NCBI GenBank assembly: GCA_963850605.1
Contig: CAWKLX010000005.1
Coordinates: 186,001 to 250,000 of the forward strand
DNA length: 64,000 nucleotides
Origin: BOG-908 sp963850605
Lineage (GTDB): Bacteria; Pseudomonadota; Alphaproteobacteria; Acetobacterales; Acetobacteraceae
Direction: 5' to 3'
Shown: in pieces, positions 51,492-60,353 of the stretch
How the letters are laid out: each line of letters begins with the position of its first letter
Position numbering within the stretch: position 1 is the first letter of the stretch
Made by a program: the position numbers and the translations under genes
The notes under the pieces: generated by a model
The model's input: only the letters and a program-made list of their open reading frames with translations
What the model was told of the DNA's origin: nothing
The model's database searches: none

Positions 51492-54432
51492 TCAGCAGGC
51501 CTGCAGCACGCGGCTGGCGATCAGCGCCAAGTTCAGGCGCGTGGCGCGTGGCGCGTGGACAACGCGGCAACGGCCAGCTTCCCGCGGCACATGGTCCTGA
51601 GTGGTCAGGCTGAGGTGGGGATTGTAAAACGCGTCGCCATTCCGAATGGCATCGCCCCAGGTCTCCACCATGCGCGACGTGTCCTCGGGGTGGAAAACCT
51701 GCTTGGTCTGACTTCGCGTTGCGGACTCGTAATGATACAGCAGCGTGGCGCCATCGTAGAGGACGCGATATCCGGCTCGGACGATGCGCAAGCAGAGATC
51801 GGTGTCGTTGAAGCCGATGGCAAAATCCGTCGAAAACCCATGGAGTTCGTCGAACACTTCGCGCCGCATCATCATGCACGCGGCGGTGACGGCAGAATAG
51901 TCGCGAACCGAGCTGAGCGCGCAATTATAGCCCAGATTGCGGCGTTCCGCGCTGTCGAGAAACACGGGCTGGAATTTCAGCGCGTGTTCGGCCGAGTCGT
52001 TAAATCCCAGCACGACGCCGGCGTGCTGCACAGTGCGATCGGCATACATCAGCAGCGCGCCCACTGCGCCCACGTCGCGCCGCCAGGCCAGCCGCTTCAA
52101 GCGATCGAGCCAGCCCGTCTGCGTAGCCTCCACGTCATTGTTGAGGAACAGCACGAACGCGCTGTCACCACCATGCGCGGTCACCGCCAAGTTGTTCATC
52201 GCCGAGAAGTTGAATGGGCCACTATAAGGCATGACGGTATGGCGACATGCAATCTCATCAAGGTAGGCGCGCGATTCCGGCTCTTCGGAAGTCATGGTCG
52301 ATCACGACGAGGCGATATTCGTCCGCTGCGGCGGTCCGTTCGATCGAGTCGATCGCGGTGCGGAGCAGGTCCGACTTGTTCTTGGTCGGTATCACAATCA
52401 GCACCCGGCCGGACGGCAGCGGCCAGTCGATGCGGAACTGGTTGAACCAAACCCCGGGCGAGACGACTGCACCCGTGTGAAGCCGGTCGAGGTGACGCTG
52501 GATCGCACCGGTCGTCGCGGCCATCACCTGGTCCTGCTTGGCATGGCCCGTGCTGCCGCCATGAGTGCGCCAGCGGTAGAGCACGGCCGGCACATGGGCC
52601 ACCACGGTGGATGCTTCGATCATGCGGAGCACGAAATCGACATCGGCGGAGATCGCCATACCCTCTTCCCACCCACCGATGCGGCGCGCCATCTGCGTGC
52701 GAGCGCAAACGACGTGCACGAAATAGGGGTGGCTCAAATAATAGTCGTGGCTGAAAGCGGGGCGCAGCCGCAGCTCGGTGATCGCATCGATGTTTTCCGC
52801 CGTTTGCGCCTCGTCGCTGTAGAGCAGGTCGGCATTGGTCAGGCGTGCGGCGCGCAACAGCTGCCAGGACGCGTCAGGCTCCAGCCGATCATCGTGATCC
52901 ATGAAGGCCACGTAGTCGTGCCGGGCGGCCCGCAATGCGAAATTGACCGCCCGCGCAATCCCCACGTTGTGCGAAGAACTCAACACTTTGATCCGCGCGT
53001 CGCGCGCGGCGTAGCCGGCCAGGATCTCGGCCACATGGGGCGCTCGCGAGCCGTCATCGACGCAGATCAGCTCCCAGGCGTCGCAGTATTGCGCCCGCAC
53101 GCTCTCGAGTGCCTCGATCAGCCAGGCGCGCGGTGTGTCGTGCACCGGCATGACGAAGCTTATACCCTGGGTTCCCGCCCGGTGATTGAGCGCCCGCTTG
53201 AGGCGGGGCAGCACGCCGGGCCGGAAATCCTGACGGCGCCGCACCAGGCGCCTGATATTCGCGTTCGTGGTGATGCGCCGCGGCGAGCCGGGCAGCGTCA
53301 GCGTGGTGCCGGCGACGCGCGCGACCACCTCCTGCTCCATCAGCCGGTCGAAATGGGCGGCCAGGTCGATCTTGAAGGCGCACAGCCCGGCATTGTGGCC
53401 CGCGTCCAACAGGTCACCGCGGAACTGCGATGCGGGGCCGGACGCCAGTACGACCCCGTCCTGGCCCACGATCTCGACCATGACCGGCTTTGTCGGCTGG
53501 GCACAATCCAGCGCCCAGCCATGCGCCGCCATGCCGTGCAGCGTATCGAAGCTGCCGATCAGCCCGGGGGCCGGGTCTAGGTGGACCGGGCTGCCGGCCA
53601 ATTCCGTCCGTAAGCCCGCCAGGCGCACGGCGATGCGTCGCCGGGCCGATGGATCGGCGTGCTCCGGCAGATGAGCGGAAAAGCCGCAATTGATGGCGCC
53701 CAGGCCCAAGCTGGCTAGGTCCGGCCTCGGTTCGTCGGCGCGTAAGTTCGCCACCGGCTCGGCATTGACCACGACGTCGACCCGGACCGGGCGCTCGGGC
53801 CGTCGCAGGTTGATCGCCCATCCCTCCACGTAGTGCGGACTGGCCCTGTCCAGGCAGCCCAGAAAACCGATGCTGTCCGGGGTGAGCGTGATGAGCGGTG
53901 CGGGCAGCAGGCGTCCGGCGACCCTCGGTTGCACGATCCTGCTCTCTTGCGGCCGAAGGAGCGTATGGATCGGCAGGCGGAAGCGCCAGCTCGCGTCGGG
54001 TCCGGACGGCGCCGCTTCCTCTCGCGTTGCGACCGACTGGGCGACCAGCATGCCGTCGGCCAGGAACTCCAGGCCGAGCTCCGCCTGCATGAAGGCCGCG
54101 GCGGTGAAGCTGCCGGTGAGGAACACGCCGTCCGATCCGGTTCCGGCCACGTCCAGCCGGTAGATGTGGCCCAGCTTCCTGGGCATGCCGAGCAGGCTCT
54201 CGCCGCCCGGCAGGGCCAGCAGATCGACCTCGTCATGGACGAAATCGGGCGGCAGGCGATAGTCGAACCGCACCTGGCCGCGCCCTGCTTCGCAGAGCAT
54301 TCGAGTGCTATGGACCGTGCCGTCCAGCACGATGGCCACGCGTGTGCCGGCGCGGCCGCGTAGCCTACCCTGCATGACGCCGTCCTGCCCGATCGTGAGC
54401 TGAATCAGGCGCGGAAGTGCCATGCGGGTCAT
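51492..54432 (-). pseudogene. Very large glycosyltransferase with two GT2 domains, frame broken by one extra base
   Basis: Likely makes or extends a surface polysaccharide, probably rhamnose-containing given the divergent rfb genes. ATG 54432 or 54423 begins after an open upstream lead. Residues about 1-400 are a non-catalytic region of repeated beta-rich units. The first GT2 domain opens GISFVMPVHDTPRAWLIEAL, with CVDDGSR and FMDHDD. The second opens GRVLIVIPTKNKSDLL, and continues after the break with FVLFLNNDVEATQTGWLDRL. At 52289-52290 one extra base gives a stop near 52258. Removing it gives VIDHDSEEPESRAYLDE and one protein of about 980 residues. Confidence 0.85.
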
Positions 54433-54578
54433 CGCGCCTAGGCTTAACGCCCCAGCCCGGGCCGCGCAAAGGGCCATCAGACTTGTATCGGAGATGATTC
54501 TATCGCGCCCAGGTTGCACTAGACCCGGCGCTCCACTGCGGTGCATAGACGATGTGCAATCAAGCGGCCGATGTCAGC

Positions 54579-55634
54579 ATGCGCATAATTTTGACGGGGG
54601 GGTGCGGCTTCATCGGCTCGGCGGTTGTTCGCCACGTGCTGCGGACCACCGGCCACCAGATCATCAATGTGGACAAAATGACCTACGCCGCGTCCACCGA
54701 TGCGTTGGAGGAGGGGCTTGGTCATGCGCGGCACCGGCTCATACAGGCCGATATCGCGGACGGAGCGGCCATGCGGCGCGCTTTCGAGGAAGCGCAGCCC
54801 GACGCTGTGATGCATTTGGCGGCCGAGAGCCACGTCGATCGCTCGATCGACGGACCGGCCGAGTTCGTGCGCACCAATGTGGTGGGCACGTTCACGCTTC
54901 TCGAGGCAGTCCGCGCCTATTGGTCGGGACTGGATGCGGGCCGACGGGCGCGCTTTCGCTTCCACCACGTCTCTACCGACGAGGTATTCGGTGCCCTGCG
55001 CCCGGGTGATCCGCCGTTCACGGAGGCCACCGCCTACGATCCACGCAGCCCATACTCTGCGACCAAGGCGGCCTCGGATCATCTGGCACGGGCGTGGATG
55101 CACACATACGGGCTGCCCGTCGTGGTCAGCAACACGACTAACAATTACGGGCCGTGGCAATTCCCCGAAAAATTGATACCGCTGATGATTGCCAATGCGC
55201 TGCTCGGCAAGCCTCTGCCGGTTTACGGCGATGGATCGAACGAGCGGGACTGGCTGTATGTGGCGGATCACGCGGAGGCGCTGCTCGCTGTGCTGGAGCG
55301 GGGCGAGCCGGGCCAAACCTATGCGATCGGCGCCGGCCAGCCGAGGCGCAATATCGACGTCGTGCGCGGTGTATGCGCGGCACTGGACAGATTGCTGCCC
55401 GACCCGGCCGGTGCGCGGTCACGCCTGATCACCTTCGTGACCGACCGGCCCGGGCACGATTTCCGCTATGAAATCGACGCATCGCACGCCCGCGCAGCGC
55501 TGGGGTGGGCGCCGGCCCATGATTTTCAGCAGGGACTGGACAAGACGGTAGGCTGGTACCTGGAAAACCAGACGTGGTGGCAGGGCATACGGGCCGGCCG
55601 ATACGCCGGGCACAGGCTCGGCACGGCAGCCTGA
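54579..55634 (+). CDS. rfbB: dTDP-glucose 4,6-dehydratase
   Basis: RfbB is the second step of dTDP-L-rhamnose synthesis. ATG 54579 gives MRIILTGGCGFIGSAVVRHV (NAD-binding GGxGxxG). The catalytic THR/TYR region appears as HHVSTDEVFGAL and the YSATKAASDHL motif (Tyr and Lys). NYGPWQFPEKLIP and GDGSNERDWLYVADH also match. About 351 residues. First of rfbB-A-C-D, divergent from the large glycosyltransferase. Confidence 0.96.
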   Translation: MRIILTGGCGFIGSAVVRHVLRTTGHQIINVDKMTYAASTDALEEGLGHARHRLIQADIADGAAMRRAFEEAQPDAVMHLAAESHVDRSIDGPAEFVRTNVVGTFTLLEAVRAYWSGLDAGRRARFRFHHVSTDEVFGALRPGDPPFTEATAYDPRSPYSATKAASDHLARAWMHTYGLPVVVSNTTNNYGPWQFPEKLIPLMIANALLGKPLPVYGDGSNERDWLYVADHAEALLAVLERGEPGQTYAIGAGQPRRNIDVVRGVCAALDRLLPDPAGARSRLITFVTDRPGHDFRYEIDASHARAALGWAPAHDFQQGLDKTVGWYLENQTWWQGIRAGRYAGHRLGTAA

Positions 55635-55644
55635 GAGGTTTGGC

Positions 55645-56526
55645 ATGAACATGAAAGGCATTGTGCTGGCAGGCGGGTCCGGCACACGGCTGCACCCGGT
55701 GACGCTGGGCACGAGCAAGCAGCTTTTGCCCGTCTACGACAAACCGATGGTGTACTATCCGCTGACCGTGCTGATGTTGGCGGGTATTCGCGACATCCTG
55801 CTGATCTCGACGCCGGAGGACCTGCCGCAATTCCGCCGCCTGTTGGGCGACGGCGCGACCTTGGGATTGCGCATCGCCTATGCCGAGCAGCCTCGGCCCG
55901 AGGGGATCGCGCAGGCGTTTCTGATTGCCGACACATGGCTCGCAGGGGCGCCCTGCGCGCTGGTACTCGGCGACAACCTGATCTTCGGGGAGCATCTGTC
56001 GGCCAGTTTCCGGGCCGCAGCGCTGCGGCCTGAGGGGGCGACGGTCTTTGCCTACCAGGTGCGTGATCCGGAGCGTTACGGCGTGGTCCGGTTCGACGAA
56101 CGCGGTCAGGCGGTCGATATCGTCGAAAAACCTGTTGTGCCGCCCTCGTCGTGGGCGGTTACCGGCCTGTATTTTTACGACGCGCGGGTCACGGAGTTCG
56201 CGCGCGCCGTGCGGCCTTCGGGCCGTGGCGAGTTGGAGATCACCGATCTGAACCGCATGTATCTCGATGAAGGTGGCCTGCATGTCGAGCGGTTAGGGCG
56301 GGGCTGCGCCTGGCTGGATGCCGGCACCCCGGACAGCCTGCTGCAGGCAGCCAGCTTCGTGCAAACCATCCAGTCGCGTCAGGGCATGCTGGTGGGTTGT
56401 CCTGAGGAAGTCGCTTACCGAATGGGTTTCATCGATGCCGCGGCGCTGCACGCCCATGCCCGGCGGCTAGGCAAGACGGAGTTGGGGCGCGCCTTGAAGG
56501 ACGTGGCCGACGGGGTGCACGCGTGA
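55645..56526 (+). CDS. rfbA: Glucose-1-phosphate thymidylyltransferase
   Basis: RfbA joins glucose 1-phosphate and dTTP, the first rhamnose step. The product has GIVLAGGSGTRLHPVTLGTS (nucleotide-binding), KQLLPVYDKPMVYYPL, LGDNLIFGE and the C-terminal VGCPEEVAYRMGFID. 293 residues. Two in-frame ATGs (55645, 55651) both follow GAGAGG. Confidence 0.97.
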   Translation: MNMKGIVLAGGSGTRLHPVTLGTSKQLLPVYDKPMVYYPLTVLMLAGIRDILLISTPEDLPQFRRLLGDGATLGLRIAYAEQPRPEGIAQAFLIADTWLAGAPCALVLGDNLIFGEHLSASFRAAALRPEGATVFAYQVRDPERYGVVRFDERGQAVDIVEKPVVPPSSWAVTGLYFYDARVTEFARAVRPSGRGELEITDLNRMYLDEGGLHVERLGRGCAWLDAGTPDSLLQAASFVQTIQSRQGMLVGCPEEVAYRMGFIDAAALHAHARRLGKTELGRALKDVADGVHA

Positions 56527-56545
56527 CGGACGGCGCTTGCAGACC

Positions 56546-57103
56546 ATGAAGGTTGAGAAGCTTGCGATCGCTGAGGTGCTGCTGATCACGCCGGTCCGGC
56601 ATGGGGACGAGCGCGGCTGGTTCATGGAGACCTATTCCGCCCCGCGCCTGGCTGCGGCGGGCATTTCGGACGGTTTCGTTCAGGATAATCAGAGTTTCTC
56701 GCGTGAGCGAGGGACCGTGCGGGGCTTGCATTGCCAGCTTGCGCCGTTCGTTCAGGGGAAACTCGTCCGCGTGCTGCGGGGCGCCATCTTTGATGTCGTG
56801 GTCGATGCGCGTGCCGGCTCACCGAACTATGGGCGGCATGTGGCAGCGCTTCTGTCGGCGCAAAACGCCGCTCAGATTTGGGTACCCCCCGGCTTCCTGC
56901 ACGGTTTCTGCACGACGGAGCCGGATACCGAAATCGCCTATAAGGTAAGTGCCCCCTACGACCGGGACAGCGAGCGCGGCGTGCTGTGGATGGACCCCGC
57001 GCTGGGTATCGATTGGCCCGTGCAGCCCTCGGCCGCCACCCTGTCCGACCGCGACCGCGCACTGCCCGGTTGGGACCCGGCGCGGCCTTGGTTTCAGTTT
57101 TGA
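56546..57103 (+). CDS. rfbC: dTDP-4-dehydrorhamnose 3,5-epimerase
   Basis: RfbC epimerises C3 and C5 of dTDP-4-keto-6-deoxyglucose. ATG 56546 (KVEKLAIAEVLLITP) is used rather than TTG 56537. The cupin core has DERGWFMETYSAPRL, VQDNQSFSRERGTVRGLHCQ (catalytic His region), and VPPGFLHGFCTTEPDTEIAY. 185 residues. Its stop shares a base with the rfbD start. Confidence 0.95.
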   Translation: MKVEKLAIAEVLLITPVRHGDERGWFMETYSAPRLAAAGISDGFVQDNQSFSRERGTVRGLHCQLAPFVQGKLVRVLRGAIFDVVVDARAGSPNYGRHVAALLSAQNAAQIWVPPGFLHGFCTTEPDTEIAYKVSAPYDRDSERGVLWMDPALGIDWPVQPSAATLSDRDRALPGWDPARPWFQF

Positions 57104-58011
57104 TGCCAACGATTGTGGTAACGGGTGGTCGCGGCCAGGTAGCGACCGCGCTGAGCAAAGCTCGGCCGGATAGCGTCGTCATCGTCGGCCGCCCGGCGTT
57201 CGATTTCGAACGGCCTGAGACGGTGGGCGCTGCCTTGCGCGCACATTCGCCGGCCTTGGTCGTCAACGCGGCCGCCTGGACGGGGGTCGATGCGGCGGAA
57301 GCCGAGCCGGAGGCAGCGCGGCGCGCCAACGAACTCGGCCCCTCGGCGCTGGCCACGTACTGCCGTGCGGAGGGCATCCGGCTGATCCACATTTCGACGG
57401 ACTATGTCTTCGACGGTCTAAAGGGGGCGCCGTATGTAGAGACCGACGCCACGAACCCGACCGGCGTATACGGCGCGACCAAGCTGGCGGGCGAACAGGC
57501 CGTGCGGGCTGCGGACCCGTCCGCGATCCTGTTGCGTACTTCTTGGGTGTATGCCCGGAGCGGCCGCAATTTCGTGTTGGCCATGCTGGCTGCGGCGCGG
57601 CGTGCGTCGGTGCTGCGGGTGGTGGCCGACCAGATCGGTTGCCCGACCAATGCGGACGACTTGGCACGAGCCATCCTGGCAATGGCGGATGCGGTGCTGG
57701 CCACGCCCGAGACGCAAGGCGGGCTGTACCATGCGGCCGGATCGGGGGAGACGAGCTGGCACGGTCTTGCCACGGCCGTCTTCGAACAGGCGGCACGCCA
57801 TGGCTTTCCGCGCGCCCAGGCGCAGCCGATTGCAACGGCGGATTGGCCAACGCCCGCGCGCCGGCCGCCTGATTCGCGGCTGGACTGCGGCTTGCTGCAC
57901 CAGGATTTCGGTATCCGGCTGCCGCCGTGGGAAGAGAGTTTGCGGTCCGCGGTGGCGGCAATCTGTGACGCCGATGACGATACGCCGGGGCCGGGGCGAT
58001 ACCGCGGATGA
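57103..58011 (+). CDS. rfbD: dTDP-4-dehydrorhamnose reductase
   Basis: RfbD is the last, NAD(P)H-dependent step to dTDP-L-rhamnose. ATG 57103 overlaps the rfbC stop (TGATG) and gives PTIVVTGGRGQVATALSK. STDYVFDGLKGAPYVETD and the YGATKLAGE motif (Tyr, Lys) are intact. 302 residues. Its stop overlaps the next glycosyltransferase start. Confidence 0.95.
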   Translation: MPTIVVTGGRGQVATALSKARPDSVVIVGRPAFDFERPETVGAALRAHSPALVVNAAAWTGVDAAEAEPEAARRANELGPSALATYCRAEGIRLIHISTDYVFDGLKGAPYVETDATNPTGVYGATKLAGEQAVRAADPSAILLRTSWVYARSGRNFVLAMLAAARRASVLRVVADQIGCPTNADDLARAILAMADAVLATPETQGGLYHAAGSGETSWHGLATAVFEQAARHGFPRAQAQPIATADWPTPARRPPDSRLDCGLLHQDFGIRLPPWEESLRSAVAAICDADDDTPGPGRYRG

Positions 58012-58928
58012 CGGGCCCCCCGGTCGCAATCCTGCTTTCCACGCGTAATGGCGCACCGTTTCTGGCCGAGCAACTCGACAGCCTGCTCACTCAGTCACAT
58101 GCCGAGTGGCAGATCTTTTGGCGCGATGACAACTCGGCCGACGACACGCCCGCGTTGATGCGGAATTTCATGCGCGGTGCCGGGGCTGGGCGGGTGATCG
58201 ACCTGAACGACAATGCGGGGCATGTCGGGATCACCGCCAGCTTCCTCAGCCTGCTGCGACGGGCGCCGCGTGGTCGCATGGTAGCCTTTGCCGATCAGGA
58301 CGACGTGTGGTTGCCGGAGAAACTGGCCCGCGGTGTGGCGGCATTGACGGGAATGCCCCGTGGACGGCCAAACCTGTATTGCGCCCGGCAAAACCTCGTG
58401 CGGGCCGACCTCAGTCTGATCCGGGCCAGTGCGTCGGTAAAAGGAACGCTCACTTTTCCGCATTCGATGACGCAGAACGTGGCGACCGGCTGCACGGTGA
58501 TGCTCAATCCTGAAGCCGCTTCGCTGCTCGCAGAGGCGCACGAACCGGACCGTACGCTGCACGATTGGTGGTCCTATCTGCTGGTCACGGCTGCCGGTGG
58601 CGCCGTCTTGGCCGATGACACACCGACGGTGCTGTATCGCCAGCACGCATCCAACGCGGTGGGAGTACCACTTTCGCCCGGCAAGCGGGCCTGGGCGGCG
58701 CTGCGCCGGGGTCCGTATGCCTTCATGCAGATCTTTCGGGCGCATATGGAAGCCCTGTGCGCGCAACCCGAACTGTTGACGCCCGAGGCACGCGACGCGC
58801 TGCGGCTGATTTCTGACGGGTTGCATGACGGTTGGAGCCGCAGGCTGCGCGCGCTGGCCCATCCCGGACTGCGGCGGCAAAACTGGGCCGAGACACAGCT
58901 GTTCCGGCTATGGTTCATGCTAGGTTGA
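58008..58928 (+). CDS. Glycosyltransferase family 2, rhamnosyltransferase-like
   Basis: Likely transfers a sugar, plausibly rhamnose, to a surface glycan. ATG 58008 overlaps the rfbD stop. The GT-A fold is shown by VAILLSTRNGAPFLAEQLDS, WRDDNSADDT and the metal-binding ADQDDVW, with HDWWSYLLV later. 306 residues. It closes the rfb operon; its end overlaps the convergent pseudouridine synthase gene by 14 bases. Confidence 0.88.
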   Translation: MTGPPVAILLSTRNGAPFLAEQLDSLLTQSHAEWQIFWRDDNSADDTPALMRNFMRGAGAGRVIDLNDNAGHVGITASFLSLLRRAPRGRMVAFADQDDVWLPEKLARGVAALTGMPRGRPNLYCARQNLVRADLSLIRASASVKGTLTFPHSMTQNVATGCTVMLNPEAASLLAEAHEPDRTLHDWWSYLLVTAAGGAVLADDTPTVLYRQHASNAVGVPLSPGKRAWAALRRGPYAFMQIFRAHMEALCAQPELLTPEARDALRLISDGLHDGWSRRLRALAHPGLRRQNWAETQLFRLWFMLG

Positions 58929-59556
58929 CCGTCAATCCGGCGAGGACCTGTTGCATGTGGTCGGGCGGCTCGGCGGTCGCAGTCAACCGGTAGGGGACGT
59001 TCAGCTCGATCGCGCGTGCATGCAGCTGCAATGGCCCTTGCCCGCCCCCGTACACAGCATCGCCGGCAATCGGGCAGCCCAGCAGCTTGCAATGAACGCG
59101 TATCTGGTGGGTGCGACCAGTTCTGGGACGCAATTCCAGCCAGCTGAGCTGGCCGGAATGGCCGAGTGCGGTCCAATCGGTGACGGCGATGTCGCCAGCC
59201 GCGTCCGCCATCATGCGCCAACCCTGTTTTGTGCTCTGTTTGGACAATTTAGCCTCAATGCGTCCATTCCTGCCGTTCGGGCTGCCTTGCACCAGCGCCC
59301 AGTAGGTTTTGCGAACACGGCCGGCGGAAAACTCGGCCTGCGCGGCTAGCAGCGCCGCACGTCGCAGGGCGATGACAAGGCAGCCGGAGGTGTCCGCATC
59401 CAACCGATGGGCGAGCCAAGGGCCGTTCCGCCTGCGGCTGAGCGCGGGGAAAAAATCTTCGACCGATCGGGGGCTGCGCGGGCCGGGGTGGGAGGGCAGC
59501 CCGGCTGGCTTGTCGATGATGACGAAATCGCGGTTGGCGAACAGGATCGGTGGCAC
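58915..59556 (-). CDS. RluA-family pseudouridine synthase
   Basis: Pseudouridine synthase of the RluA family; target RNA unknown. The core has FANRDFVIIDKPAGLPSHPG, the catalytic HRLDADTSG, and RPRTGRTHQIRVHCKLLGCP. No S4 domain. GTG 59556 (PPILFAN) is chosen because ATG 59601 lies in a palindrome and would leave only 39 bases to the divergent gene. ATG 59601 remains possible and adds 15 residues. About 213 residues. Confidence 0.88.
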   Translation of the reverse strand: MPPILFANRDFVIIDKPAGLPSHPGPRSPRSVEDFFPALSRRRNGPWLAHRLDADTSGCLVIALRRAALLAAQAEFSAGRVRKTYWALVQGSPNGRNGRIEAKLSKQSTKQGWRMMADAAGDIAVTDWTALGHSGQLSWLELRPRTGRTHQIRVHCKLLGCPIAGDAVYGGGQGPLQLHARAIELNVPYRLTATAEPPDHMQQVLAGLTVNLA

Positions 59557-59593
59557 GGATGCGTTATACTCCGGAGCGGAGTCTTGACGGCTA

Positions 59594-59614
59594 GGCTGCA
59601 TGTGCGATGCAGCC
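59594..59614. promoter_or_regulatory. 8-bp palindrome in divergent promoter region
   Basis: GGCTGCAT-gtgcg-ATGCAGCC is a perfect inverted repeat midway between the divergent RluA-family and POTRA-protein genes. It may be an operator for either. It contains the alternative ATG of the RluA-family gene. Confidence 0.45.
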
Positions 59615-59640
59615 ACGAGCGCGTTTTGGTGGAGCGAACG

Positions 59641-60267
59641 ATGAGACGTATGCAGGTTCTGCTGCTGTTGGGCACGGTGGGGGGCGCCAGCAATGCCTGG
59701 GCGGACACCACCTATGTCGTGGACAAGGTGACAATAACGGGCAGCAAGTCGGTGCCGACCGAGAAGCTTCTGGCGGTCATTCATGAGCAGAAAGGCAGCC
59801 GGGTAACTCAGGCCGACATCGTCGCCGACCAGGATGCAATTTCCAAAGTGCTGGGCCAATCCAATGTGGTGGGCGGCATCCAGACATCCATGGCGACCAA
59901 GTCCAACAAACACATCGAGGTGACATTCGCGGTGCATGACGAGGGTGTGCAGGCGCCGACGGTGACGAAAATAGCAGCCAAACTGCACGCCCAGATTTTC
60001 GACGGCAACAAATCTATCCCGAGCGACAAGCTGGCCGCGGCCACCGGCCTCAATCCCGGTGACGAGCTGACCAACGACAAGGTGCTCGCGGCCGAGAACG
60101 CGATCGCGGCCGCCTACAAGGCGGCGAAATTGCCGGTCAATATGGGCATCTCCGGCGGCCCGCAGAAAACCGCCGGCGCACAATACGATCTGGTTTGGCA
60201 CATCAAGGAGACCAAGCTCGCCAAGAAGGATGACCGCAGCAAGGACGCGCAGGACGAGATCCAGTAG
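59641..60267 (+). CDS. Periplasmic protein with two POTRA-like repeats and no beta-barrel
   Basis: Function unknown. ATG 59641 after GGAG gives a signal peptide (RRMQVLLLLGTVGGASNAWA, then DTT). Two repeats with POTRA features follow. The first (residues about 25-97) has VDKVTITGSKSVPTEKLLAV and IQTSMATKSNKHIEVTFAVH. The second (about 103-195) has IPSDKLAAATGLNPGDELTN and ends VWHIKET. POTRA domains bind nascent outer-membrane proteins (BamA, ShlB) or divisome partners (FtsQ). Here no barrel or membrane segment follows the 208 residues; the tail is charged. It lies 86 bases upstream of ftsK. Confidence 0.6.
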   Translation: MRRMQVLLLLGTVGGASNAWADTTYVVDKVTITGSKSVPTEKLLAVIHEQKGSRVTQADIVADQDAISKVLGQSNVVGGIQTSMATKSNKHIEVTFAVHDEGVQAPTVTKIAAKLHAQIFDGNKSIPSDKLAAATGLNPGDELTNDKVLAAENAIAAAYKAAKLPVNMGISGGPQKTAGAQYDLVWHIKETKLAKKDDRSKDAQDEIQ

Positions 60268-60353
60268 GCGGTCACACGATCCATATCGCGGTGACGCTGC
60301 CTTGGCGTAGTGTTCAGCCAAGTCCGATGCTGCGAGATTTTTGGAGCGAGTGA

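Noticed and set aside
52258..54546. Two separate glycosyltransferase genes
   Set aside because: Removing one base joins them inside one GT2 domain with no missing or extra residues.
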